The translations under genes and the position numbers were made by a program. Positions 1 to 7,827 of a DNA stretch of 18,904 nt are shown one piece after another. Each line of letters begins with the position of its first letter. The stretch's first letter is position 1. Below the pieces are notes generated by a model. It was not told where the DNA came from. It made no database searches and saw only the letters and a program-made list of their open reading frames with translations. The stretch spans positions 1-18,904 of the forward strand of contig VHDM01000019.1 in NCBI GenBank assembly GCA_016876055.1. Direction: 5' to 3'. This DNA is from Verrucomicrobiota bacterium (GTDB lineage Bacteria > Verrucomicrobiota > Verrucomicrobiia > Methylacidiphilales > Verrucolacustridaceae).

Positions 1-2436
1 GTCACCTCCGAGATGCGGGCGGAGGATGGCGAGAGGGGGGTCCGGCTTTCGGTGCTGGTTGACCCAAAGGTGCGGGTTTCGGCGGTGGAGGTGAAGCGAA
101 AGCGGGCGGACGGGGGTCTGGACGATCAGCTCTCCGTGGATAAGGACGATTTGCTGGATCTCAAACTGAAGGCGCTGACGGCCAATGAAGAGCGGGGAGC
201 CCAAGCCTTGGCGAGCGCCTTTAAAAAGAAGGAAACCGTCACCAAGGCGGGCGACATTCTCTCCGAGGAGCGCTTGCAGAGGGACACTGTCGCGATGGAG
301 GACTTTTACCGGGACAAGGGATACAAGGATGCCAAAGTCAATCCGGTCACCACGCGGGTGGAGGGCGGGGAAGCCAAAGTGACCTTTGAGATCAACGAGG
401 GGATCCGTGGCTTTATTGAAAAAATCCGTTTCATTGGCAACCAGGCCATTCCCTCCAAGGAGTTGGAGAAAGTGGTCAAACTCAAGCCCCGGGCGTGGTG
501 GCAGTTGTTCAGCAAATCGGACCGCTATGAGGAATACGGGATGAAAGATGACATTGCCCGCCTGAAAAACCATTATCTTAATCGAGGATATATCGACGTA
601 ACGGTGACCGGATCCGTCGATCTGCCCCGCAACGCCCGCAACGAAGAGGCCCAGGCGGACGAGGCCAAGCGAGACTCGATACCGGCAGAGGACTTTGACC
701 CGGATGAGATTCCGGCAGAGGACCTCATTTTAACATACCGGATTGAAGAAGGACGGCAGTACCGCGTCGGAAATCTAACCGTGGAAGGAAACACCTTTTT
801 TTCGACCGACGATCTGCAAAACGAATTGCAAGGCCCCTCATCCAAGCTCAAGGAGATTTTTGACCAGGTGGAGCTAAAGATGATCAAGGCGGACGGGCTG
901 CAACCAGGAGATGTGTATTCCATTAATGGGCTGCAAGCTTCGATGGAAACTTTGCAGGACAAGTACGGACGCCGTGGGTTCCGCGAAGCCCGCATCGAAA
1001 CCCGGCTTCAGCCCAACGTCGAGACCGGGATGATCGACGTGAATTTCAGCATAAAGGAAGGGGAAAAGTTCTATGTGGACAAGATCGAGATCCAAGGAAA
1101 CACGGTGACCAAGGACAAAGTCATCCGCCGGGAGATCGATCTGGCTCCCGGGGAGGTGTTTGACACCGTCCGGGAGAAATCCAGCAAGGCCAAGATCGAG
1201 GGGTTGAATTACTTCTCCAAGGTGGAGACGTATGCCGAGGAAACGGATGTACCCAATCGCCAAAAGCTAATCGTCAAAGTCACCGAGAAGCCGACCGGGG
1301 AAGTCAGCTTTGGAGCCGGATTCAGCTCCGTTGAACTGTTGACCGGGAACATCACCCTCGGGGAAAAGAATTTTGATATTCAAAAACTCTTTTCGACTTT
1401 CCCGCCGCGCGGCGGAGGTCAAAAGGCCCGGTTTCAGGCGGCCATTGGTTTTCGGTCCCAAAATCTTAACTTGGCCTTTACCGAGCCCTGGTTTTTGGAC
1501 CGCCCGATCCGGCTCGATGTGAGTGGTTTTTACAACGGGGCCTCCTATATCAGCGAATTTTACAACCAGCAGAATTATGGAGCCTCGATTGGGTTAAGCC
1601 GCCGTTTGGGGGATGACTTTCCCCTGAACAAGTGGTCCGTGGGGCTAACCTATCGGCCGGAGTACTACAACATCATCGATCTGCAGTCCACGGCCCCGCC
1701 TTATTACCAAGCCTCCACCGGCGATACGCTAAAATCTTCCCTGCGGGGGTCGTTGATTTATGACGGGCGGGACAGCTATATGCTGGCGCGCCGAGGGCAG
1801 TTTTTTGAATTGGGGGCGGAGGGAGCGGGTGGCCCCCTGCTGGGTTCGGAAAACATTTGGAAAATCCGGGCGGAATACCGGGTGTATTTTCCGATTTGGA
1901 AGGAACAGGACTGGATTCTGTCGGGCCGGGCCCAGGTGGGCTTGGTGGACAGCTATAGCTCCACGCAATATGTGCCGATCTGGGATCAGCTTTTTGCGGG
2001 GGGATCGGGTTCGATCCGGGGTTTTAACCCCTCCTTGGGAAGCACGGTGAACCAAGGTGCGGTGGGGCCGAAGCAGAACGGGCAGCCCGTGGGGGGCGGG
2101 ACCTCCGGGATTTATCAAGTGGAGATGACGGCGCCATTTCCCATTTTGGAAAACCGGGTTCGGTGGGCGGTCTTTTGCGACGGAGGCTTCGTGAATGAGA
2201 ATGTGTTTGATTTTGCGCCCAAGACCTACAACGAAACCCAGACGATGATGGTGAACGGGACGCCGACTTCCTACGATGCAACCAACGGAGGGTTTCAGAT
2301 CGGCGTGGGTTTCGGGATCCGCATGGATATTGGCATCGGGCCGATGAAGTTTGACGTCGGTTTTCCGGTGATGACGGGGGATCCCAACAACAAGGACGGC
2401 ATCAAATTCTACTTTGACGGCGGGTATCAGTTCTAA
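1..2436 (+). CDS. bamA: Outer membrane protein assembly factor BamA (5'-partial)
   Basis: BamA is the central subunit of the BAM complex, which folds beta-barrel proteins into the outer membrane. The reading frame is open to the first base and no signal peptide is visible, so the start lies upstream; the first in-frame ATG (base 13) falls inside the POTRA region and is probably internal. Counting from that ATG, about four POTRA-like units can be followed up to about residue 430 (repeated beta-alpha-alpha-beta-beta pattern with 'GN' turns such as IRFIGN, LTVEGN, IEIQGN). A 16-strand-type barrel follows to residue 807. The barrel carries the conserved RGF motif (GGSGSIRGF, about residues 665-672) and ends in an aromatic beta-signal with terminal Phe (FDGGYQF). 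The first POTRA is missing because of the window edge. An acidic insert with a repeated IPAED lies within one POTRA (about residues 210-237). ompH follows after 16 bases, the usual BamA-Skp order. Confidence 0.95.
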   Translation, partial: VTSEMRAEDGERGVRLSVLVDPKVRVSAVEVKRKRADGGLDDQLSVDKDDLLDLKLKALTANEERGAQALASAFKKKETVTKAGDILSEERLQRDTVAMEDFYRDKGYKDAKVNPVTTRVEGGEAKVTFEINEGIRGFIEKIRFIGNQAIPSKELEKVVKLKPRAWWQLFSKSDRYEEYGMKDDIARLKNHYLNRGYIDVTVTGSVDLPRNARNEEAQADEAKRDSIPAEDFDPDEIPAEDLILTYRIEEGRQYRVGNLTVEGNTFFSTDDLQNELQGPSSKLKEIFDQVELKMIKADGLQPGDVYSINGLQASMETLQDKYGRRGFREARIETRLQPNVETGMIDVNFSIKEGEKFYVDKIEIQGNTVTKDKVIRREIDLAPGEVFDTVREKSSKAKIEGLNYFSKVETYAEETDVPNRQKLIVKVTEKPTGEVSFGAGFSSVELLTGNITLGEKNFDIQKLFSTFPPRGGGQKARFQAAIGFRSQNLNLAFTEPWFLDRPIRLDVSGFYNGASYISEFYNQQNYGASIGLSRRLGDDFPLNKWSVGLTYRPEYYNIIDLQSTAPPYYQASTGDTLKSSLRGSLIYDGRDSYMLARRGQFFELGAEGAGGPLLGSENIWKIRAEYRVYFPIWKEQDWILSGRAQVGLVDSYSSTQYVPIWDQLFAGGSGSIRGFNPSLGSTVNQGAVGPKQNGQPVGGGTSGIYQVEMTAPFPILENRVRWAVFCDGGFVNENVFDFAPKTYNETQTMMVNGTPTSYDATNGGFQIGVGFGIRMDIGIGPMKFDVGFPVMTGDPNNKDGIKFYFDGGYQF

Positions 2437-2452
2437 CTATGCTTTCCCTTCC

Positions 2453-3058
2453 ATGAAATTCATTCCCACTTACTTACGCCTTGCCGCACTCGCGCTGGGC
2501 CTCCTCATCCCGGCCAGCGGAGCCTTGGCCCAAGATTTCTCCAAAATCGCGGTAATCGATTACAACACGATCATGAAAGAGTACTATAAGGCCAAGGACT
2601 CCCAAAAACAGATGGAAGACCTTGCGGCCAATTATCAGAAGGAGAGAACCGAACGGGACGCCGGATTGAAGACCCTGGTGGATGCCATCAATGGCCTACA
2701 AAAAGACCTGCAGGACCCGGCTTTGTCGGATGCCAAAAAGAAGGAAAAGGAAAATCAGCTCAAGGCCAAGGGAGAAGAAGGCCAAGTGAAACAACGGGAG
2801 ATGATGGCCTTTGCCCAAACCGCTTCCAAGATTCTTGAGGACAAAAGGCAGCGTCTGACCCAAGAACTCACAGAGGATATCAACAAAGCCCTCGCCCAGA
2901 TTGCCAAAAACAAATACAACATGGTATTTGTCAAGCCGCAGGTTCCCGGGCCTGGAGCATTAATTTTTTCCGACGGCATGGATGAAGTGACCACGCAAGT
3001 ATTGGGAATTCTCAACAAGGACGCCCCGGCCTCATCCAAAAAAGAAGAGAAAAAGTAG
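2453..3058 (+). CDS. ompH: OmpH/Skp family periplasmic chaperone
   Basis: This is a Skp-like chaperone, which in the family binds unfolded outer-membrane proteins in the periplasm and carries them to BamA. The ATG at 2453 was chosen because it gives a proper signal peptide: basic MKFIPTYLR start, hydrophobic core, and an AxA cleavage site (GALA before QDF, about residue 27). The frame is open further upstream to 2414, but that would put 13 extra residues before the signal and overlap bamA. The mature part starts with the family-typical strand (KIAVIDYNTIMKEY). A long charged coiled-coil arm follows (about residues 40-150, rich in K, E, Q), then a return to a short beta element (YNMVFVKP). At 201 residues it is slightly longer than enteric Skp, owing to a Lys/Glu-rich C-terminal tail. 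No Shine-Dalgarno sequence is visible, so translation probably depends on the preceding bamA. Confidence 0.9.
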   Translation: MKFIPTYLRLAALALGLLIPASGALAQDFSKIAVIDYNTIMKEYYKAKDSQKQMEDLAANYQKERTERDAGLKTLVDAINGLQKDLQDPALSDAKKKEKENQLKAKGEEGQVKQREMMAFAQTASKILEDKRQRLTQELTEDINKALAQIAKNKYNMVFVKPQVPGPGALIFSDGMDEVTTQVLGILNKDAPASSKKEEKK

Positions 3059-3076
3059 GTTACGCCCTTGGCTGAT

Positions 3077-4144
3077 ATGAGCTCCCCGCGGAGCCTTGCG
3101 GAAATCGCCGATTTGATCGGTGGAAAACTTGAAGGAGATGGAGGCGTCCGTATTTCCGGGGTGGCGGACTTGCAGGGGGCAGGGCCGACAGAAATATCTT
3201 TTTTAGCCCACCCGCGTTATGAAGCGGCCGCCCGCCAGACCCGGGCCGCCGCCCTGGTGGTGGGCCCTCAGGCCCCCAAGGATTTGGGGAAAGCCCGGAT
3301 TCGGGTCGCCCATCCCTCGGCTGCCTTCACCCGGGTGGCTGTGTTATTTGCGCCAGCCTCGGCTCCGCGGCTCGAAGGGGTTCACCCGTCTGCCGTGGTC
3401 GCTTCCGGAGTAAGCTTGGGATCGCAAGTGGGCGTCGGGCCGCATGTCGTCCTGGAAGAAGGTGTGGTGGTCGGAGACGGAACCCAAATCGGAGCGGGCA
3501 GTTATCTCGGCCGCGAGGTTCGGATTGGTTCCCATTGTGTGCTCCACCCTCGTGTCTACGTAGGTGACCGGTGCCGCTTGGGCAACCGGGTGGTGCTGCA
3601 TCCGGGAGCGGTGGTCGGGGCGGATGGATTTGGCTATGAAATGAAGGATGGGCGTCACCAGAAGGTGCCCCAACTAGGCTACGTGCAGATCGACGACGAT
3701 GCGGAAATCGGGGCCAACACGACGATCGACCGGGGCCGTTTTGCCCGCACCCACATCGGGGAGGGTGCCAAAATCGACAACCTGGTGATGATCGCCCACA
3801 ACTGCGTGGTCGGGCCCCACAGCGTGATCGTGGCCCAAAGTGGCCTGTCGGGCAGCACCACCACTGGTCATCACGTGACGATTGCCGGGCATGTCGGGAC
3901 GGTGGGGCACACGCACATCGGGTCAGGGGCGATTTTGACGGCGAAGTCGGGGGTCACGAAAGACGTGCCGGAGGGGCAGACGTGGCGGGGGGCGCCGGCG
4001 CGACCGATCAAGGAGCAGATGGAAATGGAGGCCTACATCCAGCAGTTGCCGCAATTGGCCAGGCGCCTGAAAAGCCTGGAAGCAGGCAAGGGGAAGCTCC
4101 CCGCTCCCACCCAAAGCAAAAAGAGGCGCTCGCGGAGCAGCTAA
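3077..4144 (+). CDS. lpxD: UDP-3-O-acylglucosamine N-acyltransferase LpxD
   Basis: LpxD transfers a hydroxyacyl chain from acyl-carrier protein to UDP-3-O-acylglucosamine, the third step of lipid A synthesis, in the cytoplasm. The N-terminal uridine-binding domain (residues 1-100, with SLAEIADLIGGKLEGDG) is followed by a left-handed beta-helix of hexapeptide repeats (about 100-300). The catalytic His of the IAHN motif is His241. The LpxD hallmark segments GADGFGYE and NTTIDRG are present, and a C-terminal helix (about 311-335) closes the protein. The start is taken at ATG 3077 (355 residues). An in-frame TTG at 3068, with an AGG eight bases upstream, is a possible alternative adding three residues. 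The last 15 or so residues are strongly basic (SKKRRSRSS), beyond the usual family end. The TAA stop shares CTAA with the stop of the convergent branching-enzyme gene. Confidence 0.95.
   Translation: MSSPRSLAEIADLIGGKLEGDGGVRISGVADLQGAGPTEISFLAHPRYEAAARQTRAAALVVGPQAPKDLGKARIRVAHPSAAFTRVAVLFAPASAPRLEGVHPSAVVASGVSLGSQVGVGPHVVLEEGVVVGDGTQIGAGSYLGREVRIGSHCVLHPRVYVGDRCRLGNRVVLHPGAVVGADGFGYEMKDGRHQKVPQLGYVQIDDDAEIGANTTIDRGRFARTHIGEGAKIDNLVMIAHNCVVGPHSVIVAQSGLSGSTTTGHHVTIAGHVGTVGHTHIGSGAILTAKSGVTKDVPEGQTWRGAPARPIKEQMEMEAYIQQLPQLARRLKSLEAGKGKLPAPTQSKKRRSRSS
4141..4144. other. Convergent stop-codon overlap, lpxD / GH57 gene
   Basis: The four bases CTAA carry both stop codons: TAA (4142-4144) ends lpxD on the plus strand, and TAG (complement of 4141-4143) ends the branching-enzyme gene on the minus strand. 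No intergenic terminator is possible here, so at least one transcript must run into the opposite gene. Confidence 0.95.
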
Positions 4145-5727
4145 GCGTAGACGCGCCAGTCCAGATCCATGAAGATGGGATTGCGCCACTCGCAGTTGCC
4201 GAGAAAAGATTCGTCCACGCGGTCGGCCAGAATCTGGTCGTAGAGGCGGTGAAAGCGGAGAAGGTGGTCTTTGGTGCGCTTCACGGCGTAGGGAACCATG
4301 GTACCGGTTTTCATGATGAAGGCCCAATCGGAGGACTGGGCGAGGAGAAGTTCCCGGGCGGCCTGGCGCAGAGCCCGATCCCGCAGGTGGTGCGGTTGGG
4401 TGCGGGAGAACCGGCCCGCCAGCTCGATCATCCGCACCGTGGCCATGTGAAGATGGGGATAGATCCAGGCGTTGGAGCCCTCGAGCCAGACGGACCAGTG
4501 ACCCTCGTTGCCCCAGGATGAAGCGCTTGGCGTGGCGATTTGGTGGGTATCGTGCCGGGAGAGAAATTCCGAAGGAGTGATCATGGCAAAGGTTTTTTGG
4601 TCGTAGGCGGTCTTGCGAAAGAGGTAATCGAGGAAGACGGGGCCCTCATACCACCAATGGCCATAGAGCTCGGCGTCATAGGGGCAGACCACGATGGGTT
4701 CCACCCCCATCTCCCCGCGGAGGTGCTCGATCTGTTTCTCGCGGTTGAACATGAAATTGCCGGCGTGGGCGGCGGCGCGTTCCCGGGCGACCCAAGGACG
4801 GTAGGGCTCCTTGTGGGGGGTTTTTCCGGTGATGCGGTGGTATTTTAGTCCGGTAAATTTCCGCATGCCGTTGGGCTGGATGTAGGGCCGGATGTAGTCG
4901 TACTCGAGGTCGAAACCGCAGTCCCGGTAGAAGTCCCGGTAGTCGCCGTCCCCCGGGTAGCCTTCCTCGGCGCTCCAGACCTGTTTGCTGGACTCGATAT
5001 CGCGACCGAAGGCGGCAGGGCCGGCGTGGGTGAAAATCGGGGCGAAGACGCCGTAAGCGGGGCGGGGCTCGGCGTAGAGAACGCCGTGGGCATCGAGGAT
5101 GAACCAGCGGATTTCCGATTCCTGCAGATAGTTTTCAAGGCCGGGGTAATAGGCGCATTCCGGGAGCCAGATGCCGCGGGGATCCCGGCCGAAGCAGGTG
5201 CGATAGTCGTTCCGTGCCACCTGGACCTGGGCGCGGACGGCCTGGGGAAACTCGCGCATGAGGGGGAGGAAGCCGTGGGTGGCGCCACAGGTGATGATTT
5301 CCAGGACCCCGGCATCCTGAAATTTACGAAAGGCACCGACGAGGTCCCGGCGGTAGCGATCGCAAAACATGGTTCGGCAGTGATGCAGGCGGTCATGGTA
5401 AAAACGGGCGAGTTCGTGAAAGGTCGGATCGTGACGGGTGCGATCCAATTCCTTGGCGGTCAATTCCAGTAATTTTTCCAGGCCGTGGACGTAGCGGTCC
5501 TGAAGCAGGGGATCCCGCATCATGGCACAGAGGGGTGGGGTGAGGGACATGGTCAGCCGGAACGGGACGCCGTCCCGAACGAGGCCTTCCATCATGTCGA
5601 GGAGGGGCAGGTAGGTCTCGGTGATGGCCTCGTAGAACCAGTCCTCCTCGAGGAACTCCGGATATTCCGGATGCCGGACAAACGGCAAATGGGCGTGCAG
5701 GATCGGGGCGACGTATCCGAGCGGCAT
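4141..5727 (-). CDS. GH57-family 1,4-alpha-glucan branching enzyme
   Basis: This cytoplasmic enzyme would create alpha-1,6 branches in glycogen-like glucan by cleaving and re-joining alpha-1,4 chains. The 528-residue length matches the GH57 branching-enzyme group. Visible family signatures are the N-terminal HAH (residues 11-13), the region-3 motif WLPEC with the presumed nucleophile Glu190, and CPYDAELYGHWWYEGP with the presumed acid/base Asp351. The tryptophan-rich SWGNEGHWSVWL (404-415) is typical of branching rather than amylase members. The C-terminal helical part (about 430-520) corresponds to the DUF1957-type domain. The ATG is preceded by GAGG ten bases upstream and lies 21 bases after the DUF4912 gene, so the two are probably cotranscribed. 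An alternative would be another GH57 transferase, but the motif set favours branching. No glgA or glgP is in the window. Confidence 0.9.
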   Translation of the reverse strand: MPLGYVAPILHAHLPFVRHPEYPEFLEEDWFYEAITETYLPLLDMMEGLVRDGVPFRLTMSLTPPLCAMMRDPLLQDRYVHGLEKLLELTAKELDRTRHDPTFHELARFYHDRLHHCRTMFCDRYRRDLVGAFRKFQDAGVLEIITCGATHGFLPLMREFPQAVRAQVQVARNDYRTCFGRDPRGIWLPECAYYPGLENYLQESEIRWFILDAHGVLYAEPRPAYGVFAPIFTHAGPAAFGRDIESSKQVWSAEEGYPGDGDYRDFYRDCGFDLEYDYIRPYIQPNGMRKFTGLKYHRITGKTPHKEPYRPWVARERAAAHAGNFMFNREKQIEHLRGEMGVEPIVVCPYDAELYGHWWYEGPVFLDYLFRKTAYDQKTFAMITPSEFLSRHDTHQIATPSASSWGNEGHWSVWLEGSNAWIYPHLHMATVRMIELAGRFSRTQPHHLRDRALRQAARELLLAQSSDWAFIMKTGTMVPYAVKRTKDHLLRFHRLYDQILADRVDESFLGNCEWRNPIFMDLDWRVYA

Positions 5728-5737
5728 GGTCGAAGGG

Positions 5738-5741
5738 CCTC
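5738..5741 (-). promoter_or_regulatory. Shine-Dalgarno sequence of the GH57 gene
   Basis: GAGG on the minus strand lies ten bases before the ATG at 5727, in the 21-base gap after the DUF4912 stop. It supports the chosen start. Confidence 0.45.
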
Positions 5742-5748
5742 GGAGCCG

Positions 5749-6936
5749 TTAGGCAGTGCGTCCGATGGGTTCGGGTAAGGGCGGTTGGCGGGTGGGATCG
5801 ACCCCGGGGGTGGAGTCGGTCAGCCGGAGGAAAGAAAGCAGCACGGAGCGTTCCTCATGGCCGTCGGGGGCGCTGGCGGTGATGGGGATGTGGAAGCGGC
5901 CATCGGGGAAAGTGAAGTGATAGGAAAAGGTGCCGTCGGGGCGCAGGAGGATTTCACGGCCAGCGACAGTGACCTTGGCACCGGGGACGGTGCCGCCGTA
6001 GATGATCAGCTCGGCATTGACATGCATGGCAAAGGATCGGTCCGGGCTGCGGGAACCGGAGCTGAGGCTGGAGGGCAGGCCGCTGGTGCCGAGTTCGAGG
6101 AGGCGGCGGCGAAGGGTTTCGGTGATTTCGAGGGAGCCGACGCGGATGCGGCGAATGAGGTCGCCCCCAAGGTATTCGAGAAGGCGATCGGCCAAGCCGG
6201 CAGGAACGATGCGGCGCAGGGCGTAAGGGAAAGGAAGGGGGAAGCCGTCGCGCTGGAGGCGGGAAAGAGCCTTGGCGAGTCCTTCACCGGGCCGCATTTG
6301 TTGATGGATCAGGTCAAGGAGCTGGCGGAAGGAGTAATGGAAGGGGATGGTCACGAATTCAACTTCCCGGTGGGGGGATGGATCGTCGCGCGGAGTGAGC
6401 ACTTCGTCGGAAACGGCCAGCTGATGGAAGGAGCCGTCGTGGCGATAGTAACCGAGCTCGGCCTGGAAGACGGTGGCAGGCCGGTGGACGGGGAGGTACC
6501 ACTCCTTGGAGCCGGGAAAGATCTGGATCTGGTGGACCCTTTCCGAGCCGGGGATAAAGACCTGGAGAAAAACTTTACCCTCCGGCGATTCCTGCTCGGC
6601 GTCGCGGAGCTGCTGCCAACTAAAGTCCCAGTAGGTGTAAAGCCAGCGCGGGTCGCGGGCGGCGAGGAAAAGTCGGCGGGTGCCGTAGGATTCGGGGAGT
6701 TCCCCGAGGGATTCAAAGGCGGGGAGTTCCGGTTCAGGAGCGGAGGGAGTAAAGGGCTGGAGGACGAACTTATGAGCGGATGGATCGACCGGCAGCGGGT
6801 TTTCCCGAAGGCGCGGGGCGGAGGGAAGGTCCGACGAGCTTTTTTTACGGGAGGACGACTTTTGGGACGCGACCTTTTTTTTGGGTGCGGCCTTCTTGAC
6901 GGTGGTTTTTTTGGTTTTTGGGGATGGCTTGGGCAT
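5749..6936 (-). CDS. DUF4912 domain protein with lysine-rich N-terminal tail
   Basis: The function is not established; proteins of this family often sit next to GH57 branching enzymes, as here. Three parts are visible. Residues 1-35 are a low-complexity tail of Lys, Ser, Ala and Pro (KKTTVKKAAPKKKVASQK), resembling bacterial histone-H1-like or AlgP-type tails. Residues 80-195 match DUF4912: LPESYGTRRLFLAARDPRWL opens the domain, followed by YTYWDF and beta-strand segments. Residues 302-372 look like an Ig-type beta sandwich, with VNAELIIYGGTVPGAKVTV and the LRPDGTF turn. There is no signal peptide or membrane segment, so it should be cytoplasmic. The downstream partner is the branching enzyme 21 bases away, so a role in storage-glucan metabolism or granule binding is an inference from context. 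The DUF4912 assignment is fairly firm; the function is not. Confidence 0.8.
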   Translation of the reverse strand: MPKPSPKTKKTTVKKAAPKKKVASQKSSSRKKSSSDLPSAPRLRENPLPVDPSAHKFVLQPFTPSAPEPELPAFESLGELPESYGTRRLFLAARDPRWLYTYWDFSWQQLRDAEQESPEGKVFLQVFIPGSERVHQIQIFPGSKEWYLPVHRPATVFQAELGYYRHDGSFHQLAVSDEVLTPRDDPSPHREVEFVTIPFHYSFRQLLDLIHQQMRPGEGLAKALSRLQRDGFPLPFPYALRRIVPAGLADRLLEYLGGDLIRRIRVGSLEITETLRRRLLELGTSGLPSSLSSGSRSPDRSFAMHVNAELIIYGGTVPGAKVTVAGREILLRPDGTFSYHFTFPDGRFHIPITASAPDGHEERSVLLSFLRLTDSTPGVDPTRQPPLPEPIGRTA

Positions 6937-7053
6937 GGTTTTGAGAAGAAATGATGGCTTTAGAACATCATTCTCCCCAAATCATCGCGCCAAATCAAAC
7001 CAGTTATTACTCTTTCTGGTAGAATATTTTAAGGTATTAGCCATCATCTTCTT
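6937..7053. promoter_or_regulatory. AT-rich divergent intergenic region
   Basis: These 117 bases separate the divergent DUF4912 and hisF genes and are clearly AT-richer than the surrounding coding sequence. They should hold the promoters for both transcripts. On the plus strand, TAGAAT at 7020-7025 is a possible -10 element, but no good -35 sits 16-18 bases upstream. An imperfect inverted repeat ACCAG (6999-7003) / CTGGT (7016-7020) ends at that -10. No Shine-Dalgarno sequence precedes the hisF GTG. Elements are proposed by eye only. Confidence 0.5.
6970..6998 (-). promoter_or_regulatory. Candidate sigma70-type promoter for DUF4912-GH57
   Basis: On the minus strand TTGATT (6993-6998) and GAGAAT (6970-6975) are separated by exactly 17 bases. 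They match four of six consensus bases at both -35 and -10. Transcription would start near 6963, about 27 bases before the ATG at 6936. This is a weak match and unproven. Confidence 0.3.
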
Positions 7054-7827
7054 GTGAACACTAAACGTATCATTCCCTGTTTGGATGTGGATCGGGGCAG
7101 GGTAGTGAAGGGGGTTAAGTTTCTGGGGATTCGAGATGCGGGGGATCCGGCGGAATGTGCGCGGGCCTATCACGAGCAGGGGGCGGATGAACTGGTGTTT
7201 TTGGATATCACCGCCTCGGCGGAGGCGCGACCCATCCTGCTGGAGGCGGTGCGGCACACGGCGGAGGAGGTTTTTCTGCCTTTGACGGTGGGTGGAGGCA
7301 TCCGTTCGGTGGAGAACGCACAGGAAATGTTGAGAGCTGGGGCGGACAAGGTGAGCCTCAACACGGCGGCGGTGCAGCGGCCGGAGCTGATTACGGAGGT
7401 GGCGGGGGCGTTCGGCTGCCAATGTGTGGTCTTGGCGATGGATGTGCGGAGGCGGGCCGGGGGGGGCTGGGAGGTGACAACGCACGGGGGGCGCCAAGCC
7501 ACCGGTCTTGATGCCTTGGGGTGGGCGCGGGAAGGTGCCCGCCGTGGTGCCGGGGAAATTCTGCTCACCAGCATGGATGCGGACGGAACCAAGGCCGGGT
7601 ACGATTTGGAGCTGACTCGCGCCGTCAGCTCGGCCGTGGGGATTCCCGTCATTGCGAGTGGGGGCGCGGGCACGCCGGAACATTTTGCAGAGGTGCTGGG
7701 CGAGGCGGGAGGGGCGGAGGCGGCCCTGGCAGCCAGCCTTTTCCACTTTGCGGAATTAACGGTGCCCCAAGTGAAAGAGTACCTGCAGAAAAAGGGAATC
7801 CCGGTACGGCCGGCCCAACGAAAATGA
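7054..7827 (+). CDS. hisF: Imidazole glycerol phosphate synthase subunit HisF
   Basis: HisF is the cyclase subunit of IGP synthase. With HisH-supplied ammonia it converts PRFAR to imidazole glycerol phosphate and AICAR in histidine synthesis. The 257-residue beta/alpha barrel starts with the family signature MNTKRIIPCLDVDRGRVVKG. The two catalytic aspartates fall at their canonical positions, Asp11 and Asp130 (VVLAMDVR). Phosphate-binding segments VGGGIRS and IASGGAG are both present. The start is a GTG with no visible Shine-Dalgarno sequence; the N-terminal match makes it secure. The TGA stop overlaps the ATG of trpE (ATGA). No hisH or other his genes are in the window, so this is a split pathway locus. 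Confidence 0.96.
   Translation: MNTKRIIPCLDVDRGRVVKGVKFLGIRDAGDPAECARAYHEQGADELVFLDITASAEARPILLEAVRHTAEEVFLPLTVGGGIRSVENAQEMLRAGADKVSLNTAAVQRPELITEVAGAFGCQCVVLAMDVRRRAGGGWEVTTHGGRQATGLDALGWAREGARRGAGEILLTSMDADGTKAGYDLELTRAVSSAVGIPVIASGGAGTPEHFAEVLGEAGGAEAALAASLFHFAELTVPQVKEYLQKKGIPVRPAQRK

Noticed and set aside
5785..6954. 389-codon open frame on the plus strand covering the whole DUF4912 gene
   Set aside because: The opposite strand encodes a protein with DUF4912 motifs and a coherent domain order. The plus-strand translation is Gly/Glu/Ala-rich with no recognisable motif, as expected of antisense frames in GC-rich DNA.
7521..7823. 101-codon upstream extension of trpE inside hisF
   Set aside because: It would lie wholly inside hisF in another frame; the ATG at 7824 gives the normal TrpE N-terminus and a standard ATGA overlap.
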